Shown here one piece after another: positions 16,593 through 28,034 of a stretch of DNA of 64,000 nucleotides. This DNA is from Lachnospiraceae bacterium. GTDB taxonomy: Bacteria; Bacillota; Clostridia; Lachnospirales; Lachnospiraceae. The notes under the pieces are model-generated. The model searched no databases. It saw nothing but the letters and a program-made list of their open reading frames with translations, and had not been told where the DNA came from. The stretch's first letter is position 1; each line of letters opens with the position of its first letter. The position numbers and the translations under genes were made by a program. Location: NCBI GenBank assembly GCA_900168235.1, contig FUZG01000001.1, positions 62,001-126,000 of the forward strand, in the 5' to 3' direction.

Positions 16593-17141
16593 TTACAAAT
16601 CACTGATGCAATCCTGCACTATCGCTTCTGCATCATTTCCAATGATATCCAGACCTATCGCTTTGATCAGCTCTACATCTTTTATACCGTAGAAATTCAT
16701 GGCAAGGGCTTTTATATATCCGAATCCAAATTCTTCAGGTACATAAGCTCCCCCGGCGGTCATTACGTAGTACAGCTTCTTAGCCTTACATAAACCGATA
16801 GGTATGCCCTCTACAGAATACTCGAAAGTTATACCGAGCACATTAATATGTTCAATGTATTGCTTCAGCGCTGCAGGAAAGGATAGATCCCAATAAGGTG
16901 CGGCAATGACTATAGTGTCGGCTTTTGCAAATTGCTTAGCCATATCAAAATATGGATCATCGTAGTTATCCGCTTCTATATAGTCAGCTCTTTCCTTAAG
17001 GAATTTCTCGTTGGTATTTGGAAAAATGATTTCAGACAGTTTTACCTCTTTGACATCACCATCAAGCTTTTCCAAAAGCTTTGATGCTATTCGATCTGTT
17101 CGTGAATCAGTCCTGGCACATGCATTTACATAGAGAATCAT
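16593..17141 (-). CDS. Flavodoxin-fold NAD(P)H oxidoreductase (AcpD/AzoR-like)
   Basis: A 182-residue protein with the flavodoxin-like fold of FMN-dependent NADH-azoreductases. The N-terminal strand and loop LYVNACARTDSRTDRIA binds FMN phosphate, IVIAAPYWDLSFPAALKQYIEH is the characteristic middle loop, and TAGGAY is the third flavin contact. These enzymes reduce quinones and azo compounds with NAD(P)H. It heads the accessory operon. The IS605-type element lies just upstream, beyond 17310. Confidence 0.88.
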   Translation of the reverse strand: MILYVNACARTDSRTDRIASKLLEKLDGDVKEVKLSEIIFPNTNEKFLKERADYIEADNYDDPYFDMAKQFAKADTIVIAAPYWDLSFPAALKQYIEHINVLGITFEYSVEGIPIGLCKAKKLYYVMTAGGAYVPEEFGFGYIKALAMNFYGIKDVELIKAIGLDIIGNDAEAIVQDCISDL

Positions 17142-17309
17142 ATTGTCCGCTCCTTTTCAAGCTAATTAAATAATTCTTAAAAATTATATGTGCAAAAAAA
17201 TGAGATAATTAATCGATTCGCTGAGAGTTATGCTTATTACAAAAGTAATTATAAAATACGAGCTAAATAATGGAAAACATATTATATCTAAATGCAATTT
17301 TGCCCTATG

Positions 17310-17520
17310 TTTATTTACTGACTGCACCCACGGGCAAGCCCGTGGGGTTCTGATTGGCAAGCGTAGCTTGTAATCGTACATCATTCTCAGACTTTGGATT
17401 TACAAGTGTAAATCTGTTTGAATCAGAACTTTCATTACCAAGCAGTCCGACGACCACATTAACGGTAAATTTCTGCCTTACGGCAAGGAAGTACAGTCAG
17501 TCTCCCTGATTATTTAATTG
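17310..17520 (-). ncRNA. Candidate omega-RNA scaffold / right end of the IS605-type element
   Basis: The 210 nt after tnpB contain no gene but several stems: GATTTAC/GTAAATC, GCCGTAAGGC, and a long-range pair GTTCTGATT/AATCAGAAC (17347-17355 with 17421-17429), then the end hairpin. In IS605 elements this is where the TnpB guide RNA is made from the tnpB 3' end and right end. If so, the guide portion would be the host sequence reading leftwards from about 17309. This is inference from family architecture. Confidence 0.5.
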
Positions 17521-19131
17521 TTATGCTACCTTAATTCCACTGTTTAATACTTTAACCTTATGAGCCTTGATCCATGAGATCAGGGCCTTTTCTTTATGAT
17601 AGTGTGTCTCAAAAGTCTTGACACATTTATCCTTGTCTATATTCTGCGTTTTAGGTTCATAGCAGTAGAGCAGGAACGATGAATACCAGTCTCTTTGAAC
17701 CTCAGTGCCATCCTTAAGTCTATACAATCTGTCGGACAGCTTCTTTTTTATATAGTCATCAGCCGTATGGTCATACTGCGAAGCCCTGTAATTGTTTGGT
17801 ACTTCCGTATAAGTGCCACCTGTAGTCTTGAACTTTCTTTCAACCGTAGACTGGAACCCGCCGGGGCATCTGTTCTTTACTGACTTGCCGAAACGTTTCT
17901 TCTTGTTGAACTTACCTTTATCATTTTTCGTGGCTTCCTTAGCCCGCTTCATGAGCTTTCTTGCGTTCTTTGGCTCAGTAATAAATGTATCTCCAAGACT
18001 TCGCAAATGGTTGGCGTCCTCATTTATCGCAAGCTGCCTGTTAACTGCATTGATGCGACATAATTCGGAATGTCTGGCTTTCAGCTTCTTATAATGGTTA
18101 GAGTATTTCCAGGTCTTACGACCTTTCTTAACAGTACCATCCTCATTATAGTTCTGAGGGTTGGTTGCCCGTCTTGACCTGTCCATAGCACGATAGAACA
18201 GGCGCTCCTTTCGTTCGGATGTCTGTATACTGTTGCCACGTTCTGCAAGGTTCTTCAGACCGACTTCCGTATCAGATGTATATGCAACTGTCTGCGTCCC
18301 GATGTCAGCACCTATCATGCCCCTGCCATACTTATGACGGGGATTACCATGCTTATCATATTTAGGTTTTGCCTTACCCTCGATAGTCAGATGCAGATAT
18401 ACTCTGTATTTACCTCTTATCATTTTTGGAACCAGTGTTGCATAGCAGGGTCTGTATGTATCCATGCAGTAAGCATCCTCGATTAACGTGCTGACAGCCT
18501 TTTTGTCAATGACTTCAGGTTCGGAAAGATACGACAGGACAGCATTTAATTCGTCCTGCTGGAACCTGTCGTTTATCTGTATCCCAAAGACAGTTTTTCC
18601 AAGTTTGAACCATAGTCCGTTATCCTTTACAGATATCGGTATGCCACGGTTTATCTGTTTTGCCCGTATACAGGGAAGCTCCCCATATTTCAAGAAATGT
18701 ATGCTCTTACCATTACCATAAAGGCATTTCTCGATACCACGCCAGACATCTTCTGCTTTTGTTAAGGCAAATACAGCGTCTATTCCATATTTCTTACCTA
18801 TCGGAATCATCGAAGTCCTGCAGTGTTCCCATGTAACATTATAGGATTTCTGCATTTCGTTAAGCTGACCGGCAAAGGTCTTGCGCTTGGCTTTATCCTC
18901 TGTATTGCCATACAGAGACAATAGTTTGCGGTATCTTTTTGTACGCAAAAGCTGGTCATAGTTCTTTCTCATAAGACCAACAAGTTCGTTACCTGCCCTG
19001 CGGATCTTGCCAGAAAGAGCCACGACCTTAAGCACATCGGAATAAGGCATATCTGTCTCAGCGACTAAAATATGCCTGTCGGAAAGCTTATGGAATTTCT
19101 TCAGTGTCTTACTGTAATCGCCATCAGTCAT
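17521..19131 (-). CDS. tnpB: TnpB-type RNA-guided nuclease of the IS605-type element
   Basis: A protein of 536 residues from the ATG at 19131 (GAGGAG ten bases upstream); the in-frame TTG at 19149 lies in that site. The RuvC-like core is visible: MIGADIGTQTVAY (first Asp), DTFITEPKNARKL (Glu) and QRDWYSSFLLY (last Asp). The zinc-ribbon between the last two normally has two CxxC pairs, but here the matching segment (NNYRASQYDHTADDY ... KDGTEVQRD) has none. TnpB proteins cut DNA next to the target motif, directed by RNA from the element's right end, which favours element retention. It overlaps tnpA slightly. Confidence 0.88.
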   Translation of the reverse strand: MTDGDYSKTLKKFHKLSDRHILVAETDMPYSDVLKVVALSGKIRRAGNELVGLMRKNYDQLLRTKRYRKLLSLYGNTEDKAKRKTFAGQLNEMQKSYNVTWEHCRTSMIPIGKKYGIDAVFALTKAEDVWRGIEKCLYGNGKSIHFLKYGELPCIRAKQINRGIPISVKDNGLWFKLGKTVFGIQINDRFQQDELNAVLSYLSEPEVIDKKAVSTLIEDAYCMDTYRPCYATLVPKMIRGKYRVYLHLTIEGKAKPKYDKHGNPRHKYGRGMIGADIGTQTVAYTSDTEVGLKNLAERGNSIQTSERKERLFYRAMDRSRRATNPQNYNEDGTVKKGRKTWKYSNHYKKLKARHSELCRINAVNRQLAINEDANHLRSLGDTFITEPKNARKLMKRAKEATKNDKGKFNKKKRFGKSVKNRCPGGFQSTVERKFKTTGGTYTEVPNNYRASQYDHTADDYIKKKLSDRLYRLKDGTEVQRDWYSSFLLYCYEPKTQNIDKDKCVKTFETHYHKEKALISWIKAHKVKVLNSGIKVA

Positions 19132-19537
19132 GACTTTTTTGCTCCTCAATATACCTAATTACTGTAGCTTCGCTTATATGCCCTACCGTAGATACAATAT
19201 ATCCTTTTGACCATAAAACACCGCATCTTGCATAGAATCTTTTAAGCTGTGGGAATGCCTTAAACAGTTCTATTGCGCTGATACTTTTTAGAGTCCTGAC
19301 AACATCGCATGGTGCAACAGTCTGTGGGACATCTATAAAAACATGTATATGGTCAGGCATTACTTCAAGTGCCTTGATGCGATAATTATAATCATCGCAG
19401 ATTTTTTGAAGTATCAGCTTGAGCGTATCTTCCACATTGCCCTTTAATACTGAAAACCTGAATTTAGGACACCAGATGATATGATACTGTATGAGATATT
19501 TGCAATGCGAAGCACTATGATATTGTTCCTCACTCAT
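19124..19537 (-). CDS. tnpA: TnpA, Y1 HUH transposase
   Basis: A 137-residue IS200/IS605 transposase of normal size. The metal-binding HUH motif is DHIHVFID, and the catalytic tyrosine lies in the C-terminal helix VIRYIEEQ. YHIIWCPKFR near the N-terminus is typical. It excises and inserts the element as single-stranded DNA circles through the hairpin ends. It overlaps the RHH gene by 8 nt upstream and tnpB downstream. Confidence 0.95.
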   Translation of the reverse strand: MSEEQYHSASHCKYLIQYHIIWCPKFRFSVLKGNVEDTLKLILQKICDDYNYRIKALEVMPDHIHVFIDVPQTVAPCDVVRTLKSISAIELFKAFPQLKRFYARCGVLWSKGYIVSTVGHISEATVIRYIEEQKSHD

Positions 19538-19712
19538 TGCCTTTTACTCCTAACTGATATTTTTCCTGAATACCCCTACGCATCAGATCAAGGAAAGTGA
19601 TAGTTTTACCTTCCTCAACGGAATATATACGTGCAAGGTTCTCAAGTTCTGACTTCCATTCAGCCGGAATAGAGATGTTGATTTGTACATTATCGCTTTT
19701 AGGTCGTGCCAT
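19530..19712 (-). CDS. Small ribbon-helix-helix protein in the IS605-type element
   Basis: A 60-residue protein starting MARPKSDNVQINISIPAEWK at 19712, with AAAGGAAAAG just upstream. The strand NVQINISIP followed by two helices is the MetJ/Arc/CopG pattern of DNA-binding dimers. It overlaps TnpA downstream and the 195-residue gene upstream, so all four genes are coupled. A perfect 11-bp palindrome over the operon promoter (20311-20338) is a plausible binding site, which would make it a self-limiting regulator of transposition. Confidence 0.75.
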   Translation of the reverse strand: MARPKSDNVQINISIPAEWKSELENLARIYSVEEGKTITFLDLMRRGIQEKYQLGVKGNE

Positions 19713-20286
19713 AAGATACTTTTCCTTTCCTAACAATGTCTTTAAGTAGCATATTCTCAATGCCGACAAACTCAACAGCGCCCATGCCATTAAAAAAATC
19801 AAAGGCTTTGCAATTCTCATATATTTCATCAAAATCACGACAGGAATCATGAATATCTGTGAAATCATCATCAGAAATATTTTTGTCAAAATGATTTTCA
19901 ATATGTCTGCGTATTGCAGAAAACATTATATCTGATGCCATATCTAATGTATCGTAACTTATTTCGTCGTTGTATGTAAGATAATTCCAGCCGCGACCGC
20001 TTTCATAAGTGGCCTCCTTGTTTCCGCTATATTCATTTTCAAGAAATTCCCCTATTGTCTGGTCGAGCGAAATATATCCATCTTCTACAAGTATTCCAGA
20101 ATGATCATAAGGATCGTAGACATATTTCAACTCATAGCGAACCGGAATGGGTGATAATTCATCCCTAATCTGACGAATCAACTTTGCTTTTATGAATTCT
20201 TTTGACTGCTCAAAGCACTCATTTACATATTCAGCAATTTCATCTACATGAGAATTTACATATCCTACATATTTCGAATTATCCAT
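19699..20286 (-). CDS. Uncharacterised acidic passenger protein of the IS605-type element
   Basis: A 195-residue, strongly acidic soluble protein with no signal peptide or membrane segment. It begins MDNSKYVGYVNSHVDEIAEY and has a tyrosine/aspartate-rich middle. The ribosome site AAAGGAAA fits the ATG. It is the first gene behind the element's palindromic promoter and overlaps the RHH gene by 14 nt. I recognise no domain. Position inside the element ends marks it as cargo or as part of the element's control system. Confidence 0.65.
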   Translation of the reverse strand: MDNSKYVGYVNSHVDEIAEYVNECFEQSKEFIKAKLIRQIRDELSPIPVRYELKYVYDPYDHSGILVEDGYISLDQTIGEFLENEYSGNKEATYESGRGWNYLTYNDEISYDTLDMASDIMFSAIRRHIENHFDKNISDDDFTDIHDSCRDFDEIYENCKAFDFFNGMGAVEFVGIENMLLKDIVRKGKVSYGTT

Positions 20287-20310
20287 TTAATATTTCCTTT
20301 ACATGCTTTA

Positions 20311-20346
20311 TACATAGATTATATACCTAATCTATGTATTTGCCAA
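20311..20346 (-). promoter_or_regulatory. Element promoter with palindromic operator
   Basis: On the minus strand TTGGCA (20341-20346), 17 nt, TATAAT (20318-20323). A perfect inverted repeat TACATAGATTA-N6-TAATCTATGTA (20311-20338) covers the spacer and -10. A dimeric repressor bound here would shut the whole four-gene operon. Confidence 0.65.
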
Positions 20347-20429
20347 AAAGAAAAAGGCTTCATCCCACAGGCAAGCCTGTGGGTTTTCGCCTATGTCATG
20401 CCAAAGTTTTATTTATAACTCCTCTCAAT

Positions 20430-20723
20430 ACTTTGTCTCAGGAAAGTGCCGTGAATGCAATAAAACGTATCGAAGATGCAATGAATATCATAACCGAAAC
20501 AAGAACCCAGTTCGGAACCTACCAGAACCGTCTGGAGCACGCATTAAAAAATAACAACAATACTTCCGAAAATACGCAGTCTTCCGAGTCATTGATCAGA
20601 GATACCGATATGGCTTCTGAAATGGTTAATTATTCAAGAGACAAGGTTTTACAGCAGATTGAACATTCCATGCTGTCTCAGTCAAATAAGAGCCCTGAGG
20701 GAATATTATCACTACTTCAATAA
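20430..20723 (+). pseudogene. Flagellin C-terminal remnant
   Basis: About 97 codons closely follow the C-terminal D1/D0 region of bacterial flagellin: ESAVNAIKRIEDAMNII, TQFGTYQNRLEHAL, TSENTQSSESLIRDTDMASEMV and SNKSPEGILSLLQ before the stop (segments quoted separately). The N-terminal two thirds are missing, and the frame upstream runs into the IS605-type left end. No flagellin start is present on the far side of the element (17.1-17.3 kb), so more than a simple insertion occurred. No other flagellar gene is in the window. Confidence 0.8.
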
Positions 20724-20730
20724 TTACAAA

Positions 20731-20769
20731 AAACTGCCCGTAGTCCAAACATCGAACTACGGGCAGTTT
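20731..20769 (-). terminator. Bidirectional terminator between lacZ and flagellin remnant
   Basis: A perfect 14-bp stem AAACTGCCCGTAGT/ACTACGGGCAGTTT with an 11-nt loop. On the minus strand it ends in TTTTTTG after lacZ. Confidence 0.9.
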
Positions 20770-20803
20770 CCTTGTTCAAACAAGAAACTTTGTGAATAGT
20801 ATA

Positions 20804-24045
<3,242 letters not shown>

Positions 24046-24086
24046 CTCCTCTCATAAAGTACAAACGCCAATCGGAAACCTTTTCT

Positions 24087-24926
24087 TTACTTAACTGCTC
24101 CTGTGATACCTTCTGCGAACTGTTTCTGAAGGATGAAGAAGATAACCATTGTAGGGATTGAACAGAAAAGCACACCCATCATCAGTACGCCATAGTCTAC
24201 TGTATAACCTGCTGCCAGATTTGCGATAAGCATCGGCATTGTCTGCGCACTGTTATCGAGCATAACAACCTTCGGCCACAGGTATGAGTTCCATGCGTTC
24301 ATGAAAGTGATAACTGCTGCTGCTGCATATGTGGACTTCATTACCGGCAGGTACATACGGAAAAAGATCTCGATCTCGTTAAGTCCATCCATTCTCGCAG
24401 CTTCCATGATGTCTACCGGGAAATTACGTGAGTTCTGACGGAACATCATGATCATGAACGGTGTTGAAATGGACGGAAGGATGAATCCCCATACAGAGTT
24501 CAGGATCTTCATGCCTGATGCCATTCTGAAAAGCGGGATCATTGTAGCTACCTGAGGTACCATCATCGCAAGCAGGAGGAATGCAAAAAGCTTATCCTTT
24601 GTCTTGTCGTGATAAAGCTCAAAACCAAAACCTGCAAGGGAGCAGACAAAGAGGCAAAGCAGAGTCTGCACGATGGAATACTTGAAAGAGTTCACCATTG
24701 AACCCCACAGATCATTCTGGCTTATAAGTGTATGGAAATTGTTTGCCGCATTGGTTCCAAACCAGATCTTACCTCTGGCAACCTCAACTGTTGTGTTTGT
24801 AGCCGCTGTGATCATCCAATACAGCGGAAAAACAGAGATCAGTGACCAGAATGTCAGGAAAATATAACTCGGAATAAGTCTGCGCTGGATAGCAGATTTA
24901 TTTTTCTTAAATTTAGTCTCAGTCAC
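24087..24926 (-). CDS. Sugar ABC transporter permease (MalG type)
   Basis: About 279 residues, six membrane helices. The EAA loop that contacts the ATPase reads EAARMDGLNEIEIFFRMYLP. The start is taken as the GTG at 24926, with AGGTGA just upstream and overlapping the stop region of the other permease gene; an in-frame GTG at 24935 is possible. With the MalF-type permease and lipoprotein it imports a sugar, most likely a galactoside given lacZ downstream. No ATPase gene is present, as is common for this class that borrows a shared MsmK-type ATPase. Confidence 0.92.
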   Translation of the reverse strand: MTETKFKKNKSAIQRRLIPSYIFLTFWSLISVFPLYWMITAATNTTVEVARGKIWFGTNAANNFHTLISQNDLWGSMVNSFKYSIVQTLLCLFVCSLAGFGFELYHDKTKDKLFAFLLLAMMVPQVATMIPLFRMASGMKILNSVWGFILPSISTPFMIMMFRQNSRNFPVDIMEAARMDGLNEIEIFFRMYLPVMKSTYAAAAVITFMNAWNSYLWPKVVMLDNSAQTMPMLIANLAAGYTVDYGVLMMGVLFCSIPTMVIFFILQKQFAEGITGAVK

Positions 24927-25818
24927 GTGTATCACCTACTTTCATATTGATGGCAGCAAGGATAGCAACCATGATAAATACTACGAATGACATCGCGCAG
25001 GCATATCCGAAGTTTGCTACACCATCGAAAGAGTTGTTGTAAATATAGTGAGACATTGTGATGGTCGTATTTGCCGGACCACCCTTTGTCAGGTTTACGG
25101 ACTCATCAAAGAGCTGAAGTGTACCGTTGATGGACATGATGAATGTCATTACGATTACAGGCTTCAGGAGAGGCACTGTTACATACCAGAAAGTCTTCCA
25201 TCCTGTAGCACCATCGATCTTTGCTGCCTCATATACGGAATACTCGATATTCTGAAGACCTGCGAGGTAGAATACCATGTTGTATCCTGTCCATCTCCAG
25301 ATCAGGGCGATGATTATAACAGCCTTTGCGCTGGCAGGTGTTCCGAGGAAGTTGTAATTCTCATGGAAGATGCCGAGGCTTACAAGCACTGTATTGATAA
25401 GACCCTGTGTTGCAAAAAGTGACTTGAAGATCAATGCGTATGATACCAGTGATGTTGCACAGGGAAGGAATACGCATGTACGGAAAAATCCCTTGAACTT
25501 CAGGTGCTTTTCATTAAGGAGCTGCGCAAGAAGTACCGCAAAGATAAGCATGATCGGCACTTCGATTATAAGATACAGGAAAGTGTTTCCGATAGAACGC
25601 TGAAACAGCTTATCCTGGAACATTCGAGCGTAATTGTATGTAATGGGTGAACCCCACTGCATGTTGGCACTGGATCCTGTCTTTAATGACATGATGAAAG
25701 CCTGTACCATAGGATAAAAACTCATGACAAATATCAGGAGTGTTGCAGGCGTAAGGAAAGCCCAGCCGGCTGCGCGCTGTTTTGCGAGAAGGCCAAAGCC
25801 ATTTTTCTTAGTGTTCAA
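24919..25818 (-). CDS. Sugar ABC transporter permease (MalF type)
   Basis: About 299 residues with six membrane helices and the EAA loop EAAKIDGATGWKTFWYVTVP. I set the start at the TTG at 25818 (residues LNTKKNGFG), eight bases after AAGGGGG; the more upstream in-frame TTG at 25839 falls in that purine run. It is preceded by a terminator-like hairpin, which would let the binding protein be made in excess over the permeases. The gene overlaps the MalG-type gene. Confidence 0.9.
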   Translation of the reverse strand: MNTKKNGFGLLAKQRAAGWAFLTPATLLIFVMSFYPMVQAFIMSLKTGSSANMQWGSPITYNYARMFQDKLFQRSIGNTFLYLIIEVPIMLIFAVLLAQLLNEKHLKFKGFFRTCVFLPCATSLVSYALIFKSLFATQGLINTVLVSLGIFHENYNFLGTPASAKAVIIIALIWRWTGYNMVFYLAGLQNIEYSVYEAAKIDGATGWKTFWYVTVPLLKPVIVMTFIMSINGTLQLFDESVNLTKGGPANTTITMSHYIYNNSFDGVANFGYACAMSFVVFIMVAILAAINMKVGDTRD

Positions 25819-25913
25819 TTTCTTTTCCCCCTTTTTCAAGGTGATTTTGTGGGATTTTAATGCAAATTCGACTTGATACCCGGGAGTTTTTCCCGAACGT
25901 TGTTGATAGAAAA

Positions 25914-25948
25914 AGGAGAGACCGCTAGTGGAACTTACGGTCCCTCCT
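25914..25948 (-). terminator. Attenuating terminator between binding protein and permease genes
   Basis: An 11-bp stem AGGAGAGACCG/CGGTCCCTCCT (one mismatch) with a 13-nt loop and TTTTTC on the minus strand. Partial read-through would set the ratio of binding protein to permease. A second small stem CGGGA/TCCCG lies at 25881-25895. Confidence 0.65.
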
Positions 25949-25985
25949 GATAAGAATCCTGATAACCGATCAGTTGATCAGCAGA

Positions 25986-27350
25986 TTACTTGCCCATTGC
26001 GAACATGAGCTGATCCTGTGCATCCTTAAGAGCAGAATCGATATCTGCACCGCCAAGGATATTCTGGATAGCTGCTGCAACCTGCTCACGTGCTGTATAG
26101 TGGAAATCAGACTGCTTTACAACCGGAACGTGTGTACCAAACTCAACGATTGTAGAGTAAATAGCCTGGTTGTTGAAGTACTCAACGCCTTCGTTGTATA
26201 CGTCAGAGGAACCAGCCTTTGTGGAGCATGTGATAACACCACCGTTCTTAAGAGCTGCATCGTAAGTCTCTGTAGAACCTGCGCCAAATGTCTTTGCAAG
26301 GAAGTCATTAGCAAGGTCTGTATTCTTGCAGTTAGCTGTTACATAGAGTGAAGAACCGCCGTTAGAAGCATATCCCTCAGCACCTGTAAGTGTAGGACAT
26401 GTTGTGATCTCCCACTTACCGCTGTTCTCAGCAACCTGCTCGATTGTCGGGATGATCCAGTTACCGTTCATAACACCGGCAACCATGTCACCTACGATAG
26501 TCTGATCTGTGTAATCGGACCAGTCATTTGCAAGGTAAAGAGCGTTAGCCTTCTGTGCACGAGTGATAACGTCTACAACAGCCTTTACATCTTCACTTGT
26601 AAGCTGAGGATCACCGTTCTCATCGAACTGGGACTTGCCCTCTGCCTGAAGCATCATGTAAGGAAGATCGTTTCCGTCACCATCCATGGAAAGGAGGTAC
26701 TTACCTGTCTTCTCATAAACATCAGAACCGATCTCGATCCACTTATCCCATGTAACACCTGTTACATCGTCGATGGAATAGCCTGCTGCCTCAAGAAGGT
26801 CTGTTCTGTATGCGAAGATTACTGTGCCGTTATCTACCGGAACACCGTAGTGAACATCATTGATAGTGGAGTATGAAAGCTTCTCAGCTCCGAAATCGCT
26901 CCAGTCGATGTCTGCTGCGGAAAGATCCTTCCAGGCATCCGGATAGTTTGTTACGAAATTCTGGATCCAGTGATCCTGGAACAGTACGATGTCAGGAAGT
27001 GTGCTGAAATCGCCTGCGCTTGCTGCTGTTGTGATAGCTGTCTCTACATCAGATGACTGAGACTGCTCGATGATGTTGAGCTTGAACTCAGGATCTACAT
27101 TTTTCTGGTAGTCAGCCTCTGCTGCCTTCAGTGCCGGGATGTTGAAGTTCTTGTCCCATGCGTAAACAGAAAGTGTGTGCTCATCTTCACTGGCAACATC
27201 TGCTGTAGCTGCCTGTGTTGCTGCGCTGTCTGTTGCTGCAGCTCCGTCATTACCTGTTGAAGCCGGTGCAGAACCATTTGATCCGCCACATGCTGTGAGT
27301 GACAGAGCCATTGCACCTGCCAGAAGAACTGAAACTACTTTTCTCTTCAT
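25986..27350 (-). CDS. Sugar ABC transporter substrate-binding lipoprotein
   Basis: A 454-residue extracellular solute-binding protein (family 1). Signal peptide MKRKVVSVLLAGAMALSLTAC has lipobox LTAC, so Cys21 is lipidated and the mature protein is anchored outside the membrane. A Ser/Ala/Thr-rich linker (residues 22-55) precedes the two-lobed binding domain. It would capture the sugar for the two permeases downstream; galactosides are the likely ligand from the lacZ context. The gene's promoter region carries AraC-type direct repeats and its leader can fold into a hairpin. Confidence 0.93.
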   Translation of the reverse strand: MKRKVVSVLLAGAMALSLTACGGSNGSAPASTGNDGAAATDSAATQAATADVASEDEHTLSVYAWDKNFNIPALKAAEADYQKNVDPEFKLNIIEQSQSSDVETAITTAASAGDFSTLPDIVLFQDHWIQNFVTNYPDAWKDLSAADIDWSDFGAEKLSYSTINDVHYGVPVDNGTVIFAYRTDLLEAAGYSIDDVTGVTWDKWIEIGSDVYEKTGKYLLSMDGDGNDLPYMMLQAEGKSQFDENGDPQLTSEDVKAVVDVITRAQKANALYLANDWSDYTDQTIVGDMVAGVMNGNWIIPTIEQVAENSGKWEITTCPTLTGAEGYASNGGSSLYVTANCKNTDLANDFLAKTFGAGSTETYDAALKNGGVITCSTKAGSSDVYNEGVEYFNNQAIYSTIVEFGTHVPVVKQSDFHYTAREQVAAAIQNILGGADIDSALKDAQDQLMFAMGK

Positions 27351-27371
27351 AATACTTTTCCTCCGTACTAC

Positions 27372-27420
27372 GTCTTGTTTTTACGGAGCCGGTTGATTCC
27401 GGCTGTCCTTTGAACAAGAC
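27372..27420 (-). promoter_or_regulatory. Leader hairpin of the sugar ABC operon
   Basis: Outer stem GTCTTGTT/AACAAGAC with inner stem AGCCGG/CCGGCT and a 6-nt loop, ahead of the ribosome site GGAGG. It may stabilise the mRNA 5' end or regulate it. Confidence 0.5.
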
Positions 27421-27422
27421 AT

Positions 27423-27455
27423 ATTGTACTAGGAACTATGAACAGAATGTGAACA
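27423..27455 (-). promoter_or_regulatory. Promoter with AraC-type direct repeats
   Basis: A -10 TACAAT (27423-27428) has only a weak -35 (CACATT at 17 nt). Two copies of TGTTCA with an 11-bp period (27439-27444 and 27450-27455, read on the minus strand) overlap the -35. This is the layout of an activator-dependent promoter; the AraC protein encoded at 28171-29115 is the obvious candidate. Confidence 0.5.
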
Positions 27456-27514
27456 TTTACGATTCAAAAATGTGCAAATTCGACTTTTTATGTTCAGTTT
27501 GTTTGTATTTTGGA

Positions 27515-28021
27515 TTATCTATACACTTTATTTGGATATTTTCTCTTAAGGTTATCCAACATCTCTTCGTCTAAATCCAACAGAAGTTTGATTTTTTCGT
27601 TGTTTTCGTTGATTATCATTGTGTAATATGGAATATCATCTTCATATGACGTATAATCGAATTTCCTTATTTTCTCGCTTCCACCCTTCTTCCAGCGTGC
27701 TACTTCCTCACTGTCATGGGGTGCAAGCACCACCAGCCCTTCCAGATCCAGCTCATGAGCCTTTGAGCGGTAACGGTGTCCGCGTATCACATCGATCTGA
27801 AGAGTCCTGTCTTCCAAAATATATTCATAATCCTTTACAGATCCTGCATCATATAAAAAATACAGCCCTGCCATAAGGAAACACGGCATCATGAATCCTC
27901 TCGAAAACATAATCCCCATTATCATAAATATCACAGCAAGGATGATCATTATTATCTTTATGGTCCCACTGCCTGCCTTTTCTTTTCTATGAACACATTT
28001 AACGATTTTGAAATTTGCCAT
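27515..28021 (-). CDS. Uncharacterised membrane protein with two helices
   Basis: 168 residues from the ATG at 28021, which follows GGGAGG by six bases. The longer frame up to 28120 runs through a repeat element and is not credible. Two hydrophobic helices (IKIIMIILAVIFMIMGIMF and MMPCFLMAGLYFLYDAG) are followed by a soluble domain rich in charged residues. I recognise no named function. It lies between the AraC gene and the importer operon but has its own ribosome site. Confidence 0.65.
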   Translation of the reverse strand: MANFKIVKCVHRKEKAGSGTIKIIMIILAVIFMIMGIMFSRGFMMPCFLMAGLYFLYDAGSVKDYEYILEDRTLQIDVIRGHRYRSKAHELDLEGLVVLAPHDSEEVARWKKGGSEKIRKFDYTSYEDDIPYYTMIINENNEKIKLLLDLDEEMLDNLKRKYPNKVYR

Positions 28022-28034
28022 TTTATGCCTCCCA

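Larger units (their letters stand above)
17310..20407 (-). mobile_element. IS200/IS605-type element with two extra genes
   Basis: Subterminal hairpins with matching architecture mark both ends: CCCACGGGC-AA-GCCCGTGGG at 17327-17346 (right end) and CCCACAGGC-AA-GCCTGTGGG at 20364-20383 (left end). The octamer TTTATTTA occurs at both presumed boundaries (17310-17317 and 20408-20415), as expected for a cleavage site that repeats the target motif. There is no target duplication, as usual for single-strand HUH transposition. Genes inside, all minus strand, are a 195-residue passenger, an RHH protein, TnpA and TnpB. Exact tips are inferred. Confidence 0.75.

Noticed and set aside
17521-19131. TldR (nuclease-dead TnpB repressor linked to flagellin genes)
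   Set aside because: A flagellin fragment is adjacent, but the RuvC Asp, Glu and Asp are all present and a TnpA gene and element ends accompany it, so this is a transposon TnpB.
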